Positions 35,275-43,750 of a stretch of DNA of 64,000 nt are shown piece after piece. The notes below the pieces were generated by a model. It was not told the origin of the DNA. It made no database searches and was given only the letters and a program-made list of their open reading frames with translations. Origin of the DNA: Brevibacterium siliguriense (GTDB lineage Bacteria; Actinomycetota; Actinomycetes; Actinomycetales; Brevibacteriaceae); NCBI RefSeq assembly GCF_900105315.1, contig NZ_LT629766.1, positions 868,001 through 932,000 on the forward strand, given 5' to 3'. A program made the translations under genes and the position numbers. Positions within the stretch are counted from its first letter, which is position 1; each line of letters opens with the position of its first letter.

Positions 35275-36556
35275 CGACACGAACCGTAAGGGTGGAAACG
35301 ACCGCGACGCAGAGGTCACGGATCAGCGGACCGGCACGGCTGCTTCGGCGCAGGAATCCGTGCCAGAATTCGGACTCGTTCCGGTGACGACCCTCGTGCG
35401 GACGAAGCTCTCGCAGGGGTGGAACTGGCTCGAGGAGATGCTCACCGGCCGGTACCACGCGACGTACGGGCTGGCGGTGACGCGGATCCTCATCGGGTTC
35501 ACCGGGCTCGGCCTCATCCTCACGAACTTCAATGCTCGGCACTACGCCTTCGGCGTGGGGTCGGCCTGGAACGGGGAGATCGCCGAACCCAAGAGCGACT
35601 TCCCGACCATCTGGCTCTTCTCCCTCTTCCACCGGGCGGTGACGGTGCCGCCGCTGTTCACCGCGATGATGATCGGACTCGCGCTGCTGGCGGTCGTCAT
35701 CATCCTCGGCTGGCGCACACGAATCGTTCTGCCGGTCTACCTCGTGCTGTGGGTGAGCTTCATCGAGCTCAACGACGGGGCCGGCGACCAGGGAGACAAC
35801 GCCTACCGGATGTTCATGATCGCCCTGCTCTTCGCGGATACGACCCGCCGGTGGTCCCTCGACGCCAGACGGCGGGCGCGGAACCCGGAGTTCCCGGACC
35901 GCGACGGCGGACAGTGGCGCTGGGCGCTCATCATGGCCAACAACCTCGCCATCGTCGTGCTCGCATTCCAGGTGTGCGCTATCTACATGTCCGGCGGCCT
36001 GTACAAAGCCGGCGGCGAAGCCTGGCAGCACGGATTCGCCGTGTACAACCCTCTGCACACTCAGCAGTTCGGCACATGGCCGGTGCTGTCAGACCTGATG
36101 ACGGCATGGGGGCCGATGGTCGTGGCGATCTCGTGGGGATCGATCCTCTTCCAGTGTGCCTTCCCGTTCATGCTCTTCAACCGCTACACCCGCATCATTG
36201 CGCTGTTGGGCATCCTGTCCTTCCACCTCGGCATCGCGCTGCTCATGGGCCTGCCGTGGTTCTCGCTGACGATGATCGCCGTCGACGCGATCTTCATCCG
36301 CGACCGTTCGTTCGCGAAGGTCAGGGGCTACCTGCGGCATTGGTGGAAGTCGTCGGCGCCGAGGTCGGTCGCCGGGGCTGCTGGACCCGGCGCGTCTGCC
36401 GGCGGTTCGGGCGCGCGAGGCGGTTCGGCCGCGCGCAGGGGCGGTTCGGCTGTGGATTCAGGGGCGAAGGCAGGTTCCGCCGCGCGCGGCGGCGGATCGA
36501 AAGGCAAGTCCGCGAAGGCCGGGGCAAAGACGTCGTCAGGGTCGCGCAAAAAGTAG
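35264..36556 (+). CDS. HTTM-domain (vitamin K-dependent carboxylase-like) membrane protein
   Basis: A 430-residue polytopic membrane protein. After a charged N-terminus, about seven to eight membrane segments follow, with blocks RYHATYGLAVTRILIGFTGL, GAGDQGDNAYRMFMIAL and AIYMSGGLYKAGGEAWQHG characteristic of the HTTM domain shared with gamma-glutamyl carboxylase. Whether bacterial HTTM proteins carboxylate anything is unknown. The last 80 residues are Gly/Ser/Ala/Lys-rich repeats and cytoplasmic by charge. The GTG start overlaps the DUF5819 gene by 11 nt, indicating translational coupling. Confidence 0.82.
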   Translation: MNSDDTNRKGGNDRDAEVTDQRTGTAASAQESVPEFGLVPVTTLVRTKLSQGWNWLEEMLTGRYHATYGLAVTRILIGFTGLGLILTNFNARHYAFGVGSAWNGEIAEPKSDFPTIWLFSLFHRAVTVPPLFTAMMIGLALLAVVIILGWRTRIVLPVYLVLWVSFIELNDGAGDQGDNAYRMFMIALLFADTTRRWSLDARRRARNPEFPDRDGGQWRWALIMANNLAIVVLAFQVCAIYMSGGLYKAGGEAWQHGFAVYNPLHTQQFGTWPVLSDLMTAWGPMVVAISWGSILFQCAFPFMLFNRYTRIIALLGILSFHLGIALLMGLPWFSLTMIAVDAIFIRDRSFAKVRGYLRHWWKSSAPRSVAGAAGPGASAGGSGARGGSAARRGGSAVDSGAKAGSAARGGGSKGKSAKAGAKTSSGSRKK

Positions 36557-36582
36557 TCCCGCCCCGACGTTCGACGCCGCAT

Positions 36583-36634
36583 CACAAAAGGTGCAGGGCA
36601 TCAGGATCGAAACTGATGCCCTGCACCTTTTGTG
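36583..36634. terminator. 21-bp perfect stem-loop, bidirectional terminator
   Basis: A perfect stem from CACAAAAGGTGCAGGGCATCA-type left arm (36583-36603) to its complement (36614-36634), with a 10-nt loop. The outer A4/T4 runs give a U-tail in both directions. It lies between the convergent HTTM and clpB genes. Confidence 0.9.
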
Positions 36635-36668
36635 GTTGCCTCTTGCGAACTCGCCGCGGCCAGGAGCC

Positions 36669-39275
36669 TTACCGTTTGGGGCGCAGCTCCAGGCCGGTGG
36701 CCTCGGGGTCCTCTGGCAGATCGACGACCACGGTGTCCCCGTCGACGATGTCGCCGGCGAGCAGGGCACGGGCCAGCTTGTCGCCGATCTCGCGCTGGAC
36801 CAGCCTGCGCAGCGGCCGGGCACCGAATGCCGGATCGTAGCCTTCGAGAGCCAGCCAGTCCTCGGCACCCTGAGTGACCTCGAGCGAGACCCGACGGTCC
36901 GAGAGCCTGCGCGACATGTGCGCGATCTGCAGATCGACGATCGAAGCGAGCTCGGTCTGACTGAGTGCGTCGAAGATCACGATGTCATCGAGACGGTTGA
37001 GGAACTCGGGCTTGAACGTCGAATGCACGACATCGAGCACCTTGGACCTCTGCTCCTCGGTCGACAGATTCTTGTCGACGAGGAACTGCGAACCGAGGTT
37101 CGAGGTCAGGATCAGGATGGTGTTCCTGAAGTCGACCGTGCGTCCCTGACCATCGGTGAGCCGACCGTCGTCGAGGACCTGCAGCAGGATATCGAACACG
37201 GACGGGTGCGCCTTCTCCACTTCGTCGAGCAGGACGACGGAGTACGGCCGACGGCGGACCGCCTCGGTGAGTTGGCCGCCCTCGTCGTATCCGACGTAGC
37301 CCGGAGGGGCACCGACGAGACGGGACACGGTGTGTTTCTCACCGTATTCGCTCATATCGATCCTGATCAGGGCCTTCTCGTCGTCGAAGAGGAAGTCCGC
37401 GAGAGACTTCGCGAGCTCCGTCTTGCCGACACCGGTCGGTCCGAGGAACAGGAACGAACCGGTCGGACGATCCGGATCGGCGACACCGGCGCGCGAACGG
37501 CGGATGGCGTCGGAGACCGCGGCGACGGCGTTCTTCTGTCCGATGAGACGTTCACCGAGGATGCCCTCCGCGCCGAGCAGCTTCTCGACCTCACCCTGGA
37601 CGAGACGTCCGGCGGGGATGCCCGTCCACGAGGAGACCACCTCGGCGATGTCGTTGCTCGAGACCTTGTCCGAGACCATCTGATCCGAATTCGCTCCCGC
37701 TTCGGCCTGGGCTTCGGCGGCTTCGGCCTCGGCGATCTCCTTCTGCACGGCGGGGATCTCGCCGTAGAGCAGACGGGACGCGGTCTCGAGGTCCGTGTCG
37801 CGCTGAGCCTTCTCGGCGGCCGAACGCAGCTCGTCGAGCTTCGTCTTCAGCTCACCGACCCGGTTGAGGCCGGCGCGCTGGGACTCCCACGTGGCCTCAA
37901 GTCCGCGCAGCTCCTCCTCCTTGTCGGCGAGATCGGCGCGCAGGGCGCTCAGCCTCTCGACGGACGCGGAGTCGGTCTCCTTCGCCAGCGCCATGTCCTC
38001 CATCTTCAGTCGATCCACGGCGCGGCGGAGCTCATCGATCTCGACCGGAGCCGAATCGATCTCCATCCGCAGGCGGGAAGCCGCCTCGTCGACGAGGTCG
38101 ATGGCCTTGTCCGGCAGCTGTCGGCCGGTGATGTACCGGTTCGACATTGTCGCGGCCGCGACCAGGGCGCCGTCGTTGATGGTGACCTTGTGGTGGGCTT
38201 CGTAGCGTTCCTTGAGCCCGCGCAGGATCGCGATCGTGTCCTCGACGCTGGGCTCACCGACGAACACCTGCTGGAACCGGCGTTCCAGGGCGGGGTCCTT
38301 CTCGATGTTCTCGCGGTACTCGTCCAGCGTGGTGGCACCGATCATCCGCAGCTCACCGCGGGCGAGCATCGGTTTGAGCATATTGCCCGCGTCCATCGAG
38401 GAGTCCCCGCCGGCACCGGCACCGACGATCGTGTGCAGTTCGTCTATGAAGGTGATGATCCGGCCGTCGGCGTTCTTGATCTCCTCGAGCACGGCCTTGA
38501 ACCGCTCCTCGAACTCGCCGCGGTACTTCGCCCCGGCGACCATGGCGGACAGGTCGAGGCTGATGAGCGTCTTGTCGCGCAACGATTCGGGTACGTCACC
38601 GGCCACGATCCGCTGGGCCAGGCCTTCGACGACGGAGGTCTTGCCGACGCCGGGCTCACCGATGAGGACGGGGTTGTTCTTCGTCCTGCGGGAGAGCACC
38701 TGTACGACGCGGCGCACTTCCTTATCGCGGCCGATCACCGGGTCGAGTCTGCCCTCACGGGCGACTGCGGTGAGATCGATACCGAACTTCTCCAGCGACT
38801 GCATCGTCTCCTCGGGGTTCTCCGAGGTGACTTTCTTGCCGGCGCGCAGTTCGGGAAGGGCCGCCAGCAGCGCGTCCCGGTTCGCTCCATTCGCACGCAG
38901 CGCCTCACCCGTGGTGTCCTGGCCGGCCGCGGCGGCCAGCAGCAGGTGTTCGGTCGAGACGAACTGATCGCCGAGTGCGGTCATCTCCTCCTGCGCGAGG
39001 TTCATCATCTCCAGGCCCGCGCGGGAGAGCCCCGGCTGGCTGACGGTGGAACCGCTGACGGTGGGGAATCCGCTGATCACGGATTCGATCGACCGGAGCA
39101 CGGCCTGCGGGTCGGCACCGACCTTCGTCAGCAGGGTGGCGGCCAGCGAATCGGGCTGGCCGAGCAGGGCCGCGACGAGGTGAGCCGGTTCTATCTGGTT
39201 ATTCTTCCGGGCGACGACGTCGTTGACCGCAGTCTGCAGCGCCTCCCGGGATTTGGTTGTCATCTGTGCGTCCAT
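36669..39275 (-). CDS. clpB: ATP-dependent disaggregase ClpB
   Basis: An 868-residue Hsp100 chaperone that, with DnaK, pulls polypeptides out of aggregates. N-domain repeats occupy residues 1-145. The first AAA+ module contains [10 protein letters not shown] (Walker A) and [12 protein letters not shown] (Walker B). The coiled-coil middle domain (about 400-520) has the Arg/Glu-rich helices typical of ClpB and absent from ClpA/ClpC. The second AAA+ module has [10 protein letters not shown] and [12 protein letters not shown]. Length is normal. ATG 39275 has GAGGAG upstream. A HAIR operator 65 bp upstream indicates heat control by HspR. Confidence 0.96.
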   Translation of the reverse strand: MDAQMTTKSREALQTAVNDVVARKNNQIEPAHLVAALLGQPDSLAATLLTKVGADPQAVLRSIESVISGFPTVSGSTVSQPGLSRAGLEMMNLAQEEMTALGDQFVSTEHLLLAAAAGQDTTGEALRANGANRDALLAALPELRAGKKVTSENPEETMQSLEKFGIDLTAVAREGRLDPVIGRDKEVRRVVQVLSRRTKNNPVLIGEPGVGKTSVVEGLAQRIVAGDVPESLRDKTLISLDLSAMVAGAKYRGEFEERFKAVLEEIKNADGRIITFIDELHTIVGAGAGGDSSMDAGNMLKPMLARGELRMIGATTLDEYRENIEKDPALERRFQQVFVGEPSVEDTIAILRGLKERYEAHHKVTINDGALVAAATMSNRYITGRQLPDKAIDLVDEAASRLRMEIDSAPVEIDELRRAVDRLKMEDMALAKETDSASVERLSALRADLADKEEELRGLEATWESQRAGLNRVGELKTKLDELRSAAEKAQRDTDLETASRLLYGEIPAVQKEIAEAEAAEAQAEAGANSDQMVSDKVSSNDIAEVVSSWTGIPAGRLVQGEVEKLLGAEGILGERLIGQKNAVAAVSDAIRRSRAGVADPDRPTGSFLFLGPTGVGKTELAKSLADFLFDDEKALIRIDMSEYGEKHTVSRLVGAPPGYVGYDEGGQLTEAVRRRPYSVVLLDEVEKAHPSVFDILLQVLDDGRLTDGQGRTVDFRNTILILTSNLGSQFLVDKNLSTEEQRSKVLDVVHSTFKPEFLNRLDDIVIFDALSQTELASIVDLQIAHMSRRLSDRRVSLEVTQGAEDWLALEGYDPAFGARPLRRLVQREIGDKLARALLAGDIVDGDTVVVDLPEDPEATGLELRPKR

Positions 39276-39339
39276 GTACGCATCTCCTCTTCAGAATTCT
39301 GTGCTGATTTCAGCTCTCGAAAAGAACAACACCAACAAA

Positions 39340-39360
39340 GTTGAGTCTATTCCACTCAAC
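39340..39360. promoter_or_regulatory. HAIR operator (HspR binding site)
   Basis: GTTGAGT-7 nt-ACTCAAC at 39340-39360 matches the HspR-associated inverted repeat consensus CTTGAGT-N7-ACTCAAG with symmetric changes only at the outer bases. It lies directly upstream of clpB, a classic HspR target in actinobacteria. The hspR gene itself is not in the window. Confidence 0.87.
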
Positions 39361-39395
39361 CTTCAGAATCGAAGAAGAATTTCGCCGAGGCGCCC

Positions 39396-40973
39396 CTACC
39401 GGGTGATGACTGACTGGAGGTCGAAGCGGTGGAGCACCCGGTCGGCGATCTCCGGATCGGTGCCGCGTTCGCGACGGGCCTTGAGCACCTCGGCGCGGGC
39501 GGACTGCATGGCCTTCTTCTGCACCTGCATCATCTGCTCCCGGTGCTCCTTGAACGCCATCGCCTGTTCCGAGCTCGCCTGGTCATCGGTGGTTCCGCTG
39601 AGCTGATCGTGCAGGACCTTGAACCGTGCCCGCAGAGGTTCGATGACGTCGTCGGGCAGGCTGTCGTCGTTCTTGATCTCGCGCATCGCGGCTTTGTAGG
39701 CCCGAAGTGCGATGTCCCTGGTGGCCTGATGCTCCTTCTCCGCTTCGTCGTCGATGCCGAGGAGGGCGACGACCGTCGGGAAGCTCAAACCCGCCAGCAC
39801 CAGAGTGACCAGCAGGACCACCGCGGCCGCGACGACGATATAGGACCGCCCGGGGAACGGTGCGCCGGAACTCGTCGTGGCCGGGATGGACAGGGCCAGT
39901 GCGACGGTGGCCAGGCCGCGCATCCCGCCCCAGGTCATCAGCGTCGCATCGCGGACGCTCAGGGGCGCGGCATCCGGATCCTCCTCGCGTCTCTTGCGTT
40001 CGATGACCGTGCCCAACAGCAGCCACACGAAGCGGACGGCGACGACCACGACGGCGATGAGGGCACCGACGAGGATCGCCCGCCCGAGGTCGGCGTGCTC
40101 GGATTCGACGATGAGGCGCAGATCGAGGCCGATGAGACCGAAGGCGATTCCGGTGATGAGCATCTCGAGGACCTGCCACGTCGAATTCTGCGTCACCCGC
40201 TCCGCCGAATTGCCCTCGACATCGCGGCGTCGCACCTCGAGGGCCGCGACGACGACGGCGATGACTCCGCTGGCGTGGAAGTGCTCGGCCACGAGGTAGA
40301 CGCCGAAGGGCAGGACGAGCATGAGCGAGGACCGAGCGATCGTGTGGTCGATCTTCTCCATCACCCACCATGCGGCGAAGGACAGAACCAGTCCGACGAT
40401 GATCGCCACGACGGCGGAGACGACGAATGACACGGCCAGATCTGCGTAGTCCACCTCGGTGCCGGCCAGGACCGCGGCCATTGCGGTCTGGAAGATGACC
40501 AGGGAGGCGGCATCGTTGAACAGGCCCTCGCTCTGCAGGGTCGACATGATGCGGCGGGGGATCGAGACGGTGCTGGCCACGGCTTCGACGGCGACGGGGT
40601 CGGGCGGGGCGAGCATGGCGCCGAGTGCAATGGCAGCGGCGATCGTGATTCCGGGGATGAGGAAGACCGCGGACCCGGCGACGGCGGCCACGGTCACCCC
40701 GACCAGGGCCACGGACATGCCGAGGATCGTGCGCCACCGGATCGCGAACAGCGCCCACGATGTCTTCTGCGCGGCGGCGAAGAGCAGGGGCGGCAGGAAC
40801 AGGGGGAGGACGAGCTCGGGGTCGATAGCCACCTCGGCGAAGGTGGGGATGAACGCGCCGGCGATGCCGATGAGGACCATCAGCGCCGGCCAGGGAAGCT
40901 TGAGCTTCTGCCCCAATCCGACCACCACAGAGGTGGCGGCTCCGAATCCGATGATCATCAGCAACGTGGTCAT
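39396..40973 (-). CDS. CPA1-type Na+/H+ antiporter
   Basis: A 525-residue cation:proton antiporter with about twelve membrane segments and a C-terminal cytoplasmic tail. The ion-binding region is LGAMLAPPDPVAVEAV, followed by LQSEGLFNDAASLVIFQTAM, the paired conserved blocks of NhaP-type CPA1 exchangers. The tail (residues about 435-525) is helical and charged. It exchanges cytoplasmic Na+ or K+ for protons, for pH and salt homeostasis. ATG 40973 has GGAGGGA upstream; the much longer open frame has no membrane or family character before it. It lies upstream of clpB on the same strand, with the HAIR site between. Confidence 0.88.
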   Translation of the reverse strand: MTTLLMIIGFGAATSVVVGLGQKLKLPWPALMVLIGIAGAFIPTFAEVAIDPELVLPLFLPPLLFAAAQKTSWALFAIRWRTILGMSVALVGVTVAAVAGSAVFLIPGITIAAAIALGAMLAPPDPVAVEAVASTVSIPRRIMSTLQSEGLFNDAASLVIFQTAMAAVLAGTEVDYADLAVSFVVSAVVAIIVGLVLSFAAWWVMEKIDHTIARSSLMLVLPFGVYLVAEHFHASGVIAVVVAALEVRRRDVEGNSAERVTQNSTWQVLEMLITGIAFGLIGLDLRLIVESEHADLGRAILVGALIAVVVVAVRFVWLLLGTVIERKRREEDPDAAPLSVRDATLMTWGGMRGLATVALALSIPATTSSGAPFPGRSYIVVAAAVVLLVTLVLAGLSFPTVVALLGIDDEAEKEHQATRDIALRAYKAAMREIKNDDSLPDDVIEPLRARFKVLHDQLSGTTDDQASSEQAMAFKEHREQMMQVQKKAMQSARAEVLKARRERGTDPEIADRVLHRFDLQSVITR

Positions 40974-41082
40974 GCCAGTCCCTCCGAACCGCTCCCACCG
41001 GGGCGGATAAGTCCGGAGGCGGGCGGAAAAATGTCGGCGCAGATTCCGCGCCGGGTCCGCAGACCTTTGGCAGAATGAGGCT

Positions 41083-41862
41083 ATGTCGGAATCAATTGTA
41101 TTCGGCCACCTCGACGACGGAGTCGCGTCCGTGACGATCAACCGGCCGTCCACGCGCAATGCGCTGTCGCGCACGGTCATGGAGGACCTCATCGGCACCC
41201 TCACCGAGGTGGCCGAGCGCGCCGATGTGCGCGCGGTCATCCTCAACACCGCCGGTCATGTGTTCAGCTCCGGTCATGATCTCACCGAGATCCGTGGTGC
41301 CGATCATGCCACGCAGCAGACCACGTTCGATGCGTGTGTGCGGCTGATGCAGCTCATCCAGTCCATCCCGCAGCCGGTCATCGCGCAGGTGCAGGGAGTG
41401 GCCACTGCTGCGGGCTGCCAGCTGGTGGCGACCTGCGATCTGGCGGTCGCCGCCGAGTCCGCCAGGTTCGCCACTCCCGGGGTGAAGATCGGTCTGTTCT
41501 GTTCGACTCCGATGGTGGCACTCTCCCGTGCGGTGCCGGCGAAGCAGGCGATGCGGATGCTGCTGACCGGTGATTTCGTGACCGCTGCAGATGCGCTGAA
41601 GTTCGGCCTCGTCTCCGATGTCGTCGCCGATGCTGACCTGGAGTCGGCCACCTTGGAATTGGCTCTCAAGGTCGCGTCCGCCTCGTCGGCTACAGTTGCC
41701 CTAGGAAAAGCCGCGTTCTACGAACAGCGGGAACTGCCTGTGGCCGATGCCTATGCGCGGATGTCGCAGGTGATGGCGGACAATGCCGTTGCAGCCGATG
41801 CGCAGGAGGGGATCGACGCCTTCCTGACGAAGAGGGAACCGCAGTGGCAGCACCGCCGCTGA
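41083..41862 (+). CDS. enoyl-CoA hydratase/isomerase family protein
   Basis: A 259-residue crotonase of normal length. The oxyanion-hole blocks are GHVFSSGHDLTEIRG and QVQGVATAAGCQLVATCDL. The region RFATPGVKIGLFCSTPMVAL lacks the usual catalytic Glu of hydratases (GVxxGLFCSTP is typical of the ECHDC3/enoyl-CoA hydratase domain-3-like subgroup). Hydration activity is therefore doubtful and another acyl-CoA reaction is likely. It is followed 33 nt later by an epimerase gene on the same strand. Confidence 0.83.
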   Translation: MSESIVFGHLDDGVASVTINRPSTRNALSRTVMEDLIGTLTEVAERADVRAVILNTAGHVFSSGHDLTEIRGADHATQQTTFDACVRLMQLIQSIPQPVIAQVQGVATAAGCQLVATCDLAVAAESARFATPGVKIGLFCSTPMVALSRAVPAKQAMRMLLTGDFVTAADALKFGLVSDVVADADLESATLELALKVASASSATVALGKAAFYEQRELPVADAYARMSQVMADNAVAADAQEGIDAFLTKREPQWQHRR

Positions 41863-41895
41863 GGCGGTGGGCATGAAGAGGAGAAGGGGACCGTC

Positions 41896-42828
41896 GTGTC
41901 GGTGATAGTGACCGGAGCCAGCGGCTTCATCGGTGGTGCCATTGCACGGGCGCTCGCCGATCGGGGCGAAACGGTCTATGCGCTGTGTCGGAGGAACCCG
42001 GAGATCCCCGGGGTGAACTTCCAGCATTGGGACATCACGGAGCCCGCACCTGCAGCGGTGACTTCGCTGGCCAAGAGCGCGACCGCGGTCTTCCACTGTG
42101 CCGGGATCGCCTCTGTCAGCGCCGATGACGATGAGCTCTACGAGGTGAAGGTGACGGGCACGCGCAATGTCCTCGACGCCTTCCCGCAGTCCCGCGTCGT
42201 CCATGTGTCCTCGACGACGGTGTACTCCGAGTCCGAACCCCACGCCGAGTTGTGGGAGGAGGCCGGTCCGAAGGATCCCAACGATTTCGCCGATGCCTAC
42301 TCTCGCACTCATGCGCTCGCCGAACAGCTCGTCGGGCGCCTGCGGGCCGATGCGGCGATCCTGCGGCCGGCGGCAGTCTATGGCCCGGGCGAGACGATGC
42401 TCATGCCGTTCCTGTCGCGGATGTCGAAGAAGGGTGTGCTGCGGCTGCCGGGTGGCGGTCGTCAGAAGATCACCCTGACTCATATCGACAATGTGGTCCG
42501 GGCGGCGCTCGCCTGCCTGGATGTGCCGTCGGCGGCGGGACCGTTCAATATCGGCGACCCGATTCCCTACCGGCTCAAAGAGGCTGTCGTCACTCACTTC
42601 GCACGAATGGGCTACGACCAAGTCGTCATCGAAGGCGTGGCGAAGGACAAGGCACTGGTGGCGGCGAAGCTCGGGCTCAAGGTCAAGAGCATATTTAAAC
42701 GCGGGGACTTCGCGAAGCTCTTCCTCGTCAGATACCTGCAGTCGGACCGGACCTACAACCTGTCACGGCAGCAGCGGGTGCTCGGCATCTCGACCACCCA
42801 GCACCTCATCCCGTCACGGCTGCAGTAG
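41896..42828 (+). CDS. NAD-dependent epimerase/dehydratase family protein
   Basis: A 310-residue extended SDR. TGASGFIGG (residues 6-14) binds the dinucleotide. The catalytic Tyr is in DAYSRTHALAEQL, where the usual Lys two turns on is replaced by His (YSRTH), which is odd for a Y-x3-K enzyme. LRPAAVYGPGETMLMPFL and LTHIDNVVRAAL are the standard later blocks. The GTG start at 41896 has GAGGAGAAGGGG upstream and begins exactly at the Rossmann fold. Substrate unknown; likely co-transcribed with the crotonase gene before it. Confidence 0.8.
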   Translation: MSVIVTGASGFIGGAIARALADRGETVYALCRRNPEIPGVNFQHWDITEPAPAAVTSLAKSATAVFHCAGIASVSADDDELYEVKVTGTRNVLDAFPQSRVVHVSSTTVYSESEPHAELWEEAGPKDPNDFADAYSRTHALAEQLVGRLRADAAILRPAAVYGPGETMLMPFLSRMSKKGVLRLPGGGRQKITLTHIDNVVRAALACLDVPSAAGPFNIGDPIPYRLKEAVVTHFARMGYDQVVIEGVAKDKALVAAKLGLKVKSIFKRGDFAKLFLVRYLQSDRTYNLSRQQRVLGISTTQHLIPSRLQ

Positions 42829-42853
42829 GCGGCTGGGGCCGGGCCTCCGAGGC

Positions 42854-42926
42854 TCACCGCTTCAGCCCGACGTCAGATACTCGCCCTGCCTCCGCTTCCG
42901 GCGCCTGTCGTCACCGCTTCAGCCCG
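42854..42926. repeat. 16-bp direct repeat duplicating the 3' end of a gene
   Basis: TCACCGCTTCAGCCCG occurs at 42854-42869 and again at 42911-42926. The second copy is the stop codon and last codons of the SDR gene on the minus strand; the first is in the gap beyond it. It may be the remnant of a local duplication. Confidence 0.7.
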
Positions 42927-43750
42927 TGCTGGGCGGCGACGATCTTCGACATGAGTTCGCGCGGAAGCGCGCGCCCCAGCAGGAACGGCAGCGGTGCCCT
43001 GCTGCCGACGGCGTAGAACTCGCGCGGTCGCGGCGCGATGATTGCATCGACGATCGTGGCCGCGACTTTCTCTGCCGGAATGCCGCCGCGTTCATTGGCG
43101 TCGAGACGTTCGAGCATCGTCGTGACATCCTGCGTATAGGGCGAACCCTCTTCGAGGTACTTCGTCCGCCGCAGTCCGATGCCTGTGGCGATCGATCCCG
43201 GTTCGACGGTGCTCACCCACACTCCGAAGGGGGAGAGCTCCTGCCTTGCCGCCGTGGCGAAGGCGCGCAGAGCCGCCTTCGCCGCCGAATACGAGCTGCG
43301 GTGGGCCAGCGGGAAACTGGCGAGCATCGACCCGACCATGATGATGCGCCCCCGGTGGCGTGCACGCATTCCGGGCAGAACGAGCTGGCTCAGCCGAACG
43401 GGCCCGAACACGTTCGTGCGGAAGAGCCGCTCGATGGCCTCGGCCGGCAGCTCTTCGAACGGCCCCGACTGGCTCTCACCGGCATTGTTGATCAGCACAT
43501 CGATGCCGTCGAGCAGGCCGAGCTCATCGAGTTCTCCGGCCAAACGGTCCGGACCGTCGGGGACGGCCAGATCGAGCGGCAGATAGCGGACGCCGGGGAT
43601 CCATTCGGCTGGTTCGAGGCGGTCGAGATTCCGTCCGGTCGCCAGCACCGTGCATCCCTTCGTCGCCAGTGCCTCGGCGACGGCTCTGCCGATTCCCGAG
43701 GTGCCGCCGGTGACGAGGACGGTGAGGTCCGACTGTGCGGTGGGGGTCAT
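42911..43750 (-). CDS. SDR-family oxidoreductase
   Basis: A 279-residue classical SDR. TGGTSGIG (residues 13-20) is the cofactor motif, VLINNAGESQSG the NNAG element, and SYSAAKAALRAF carries Tyr-x3-Lys. The arginine after the second strand (ATGRNLDRL) suggests NADP(H). A long C-terminal part (EGSPYTQDVTTM...LPFLLGRALPRELM) is typical of retinol-dehydrogenase-like members acting on hydrophobic alcohols. ATG 43750 overlaps the stop of the FAD-dehydrogenase gene by 4 nt (ATGA), so the two are translationally coupled. Confidence 0.85.
   Translation of the reverse strand: MTPTAQSDLTVLVTGGTSGIGRAVAEALATKGCTVLATGRNLDRLEPAEWIPGVRYLPLDLAVPDGPDRLAGELDELGLLDGIDVLINNAGESQSGPFEELPAEAIERLFRTNVFGPVRLSQLVLPGMRARHRGRIIMVGSMLASFPLAHRSSYSAAKAALRAFATAARQELSPFGVWVSTVEPGSIATGIGLRRTKYLEEGSPYTQDVTTMLERLDANERGGIPAEKVAATIVDAIIAPRPREFYAVGSRAPLPFLLGRALPRELMSKIVAAQHGLKR

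Noticed and set aside
36591..39344. A 917-codon open frame opposite clpB
   Set aside because: clpB on the other strand has all ClpB motifs; the opposite frame has no recognisable domain and starts inside the terminator.
42854..42926. Target-site duplication of an insertion element
   Set aside because: The 16-bp repeats are 57 bp apart with no terminal inverted repeats or transposase remnant between them.
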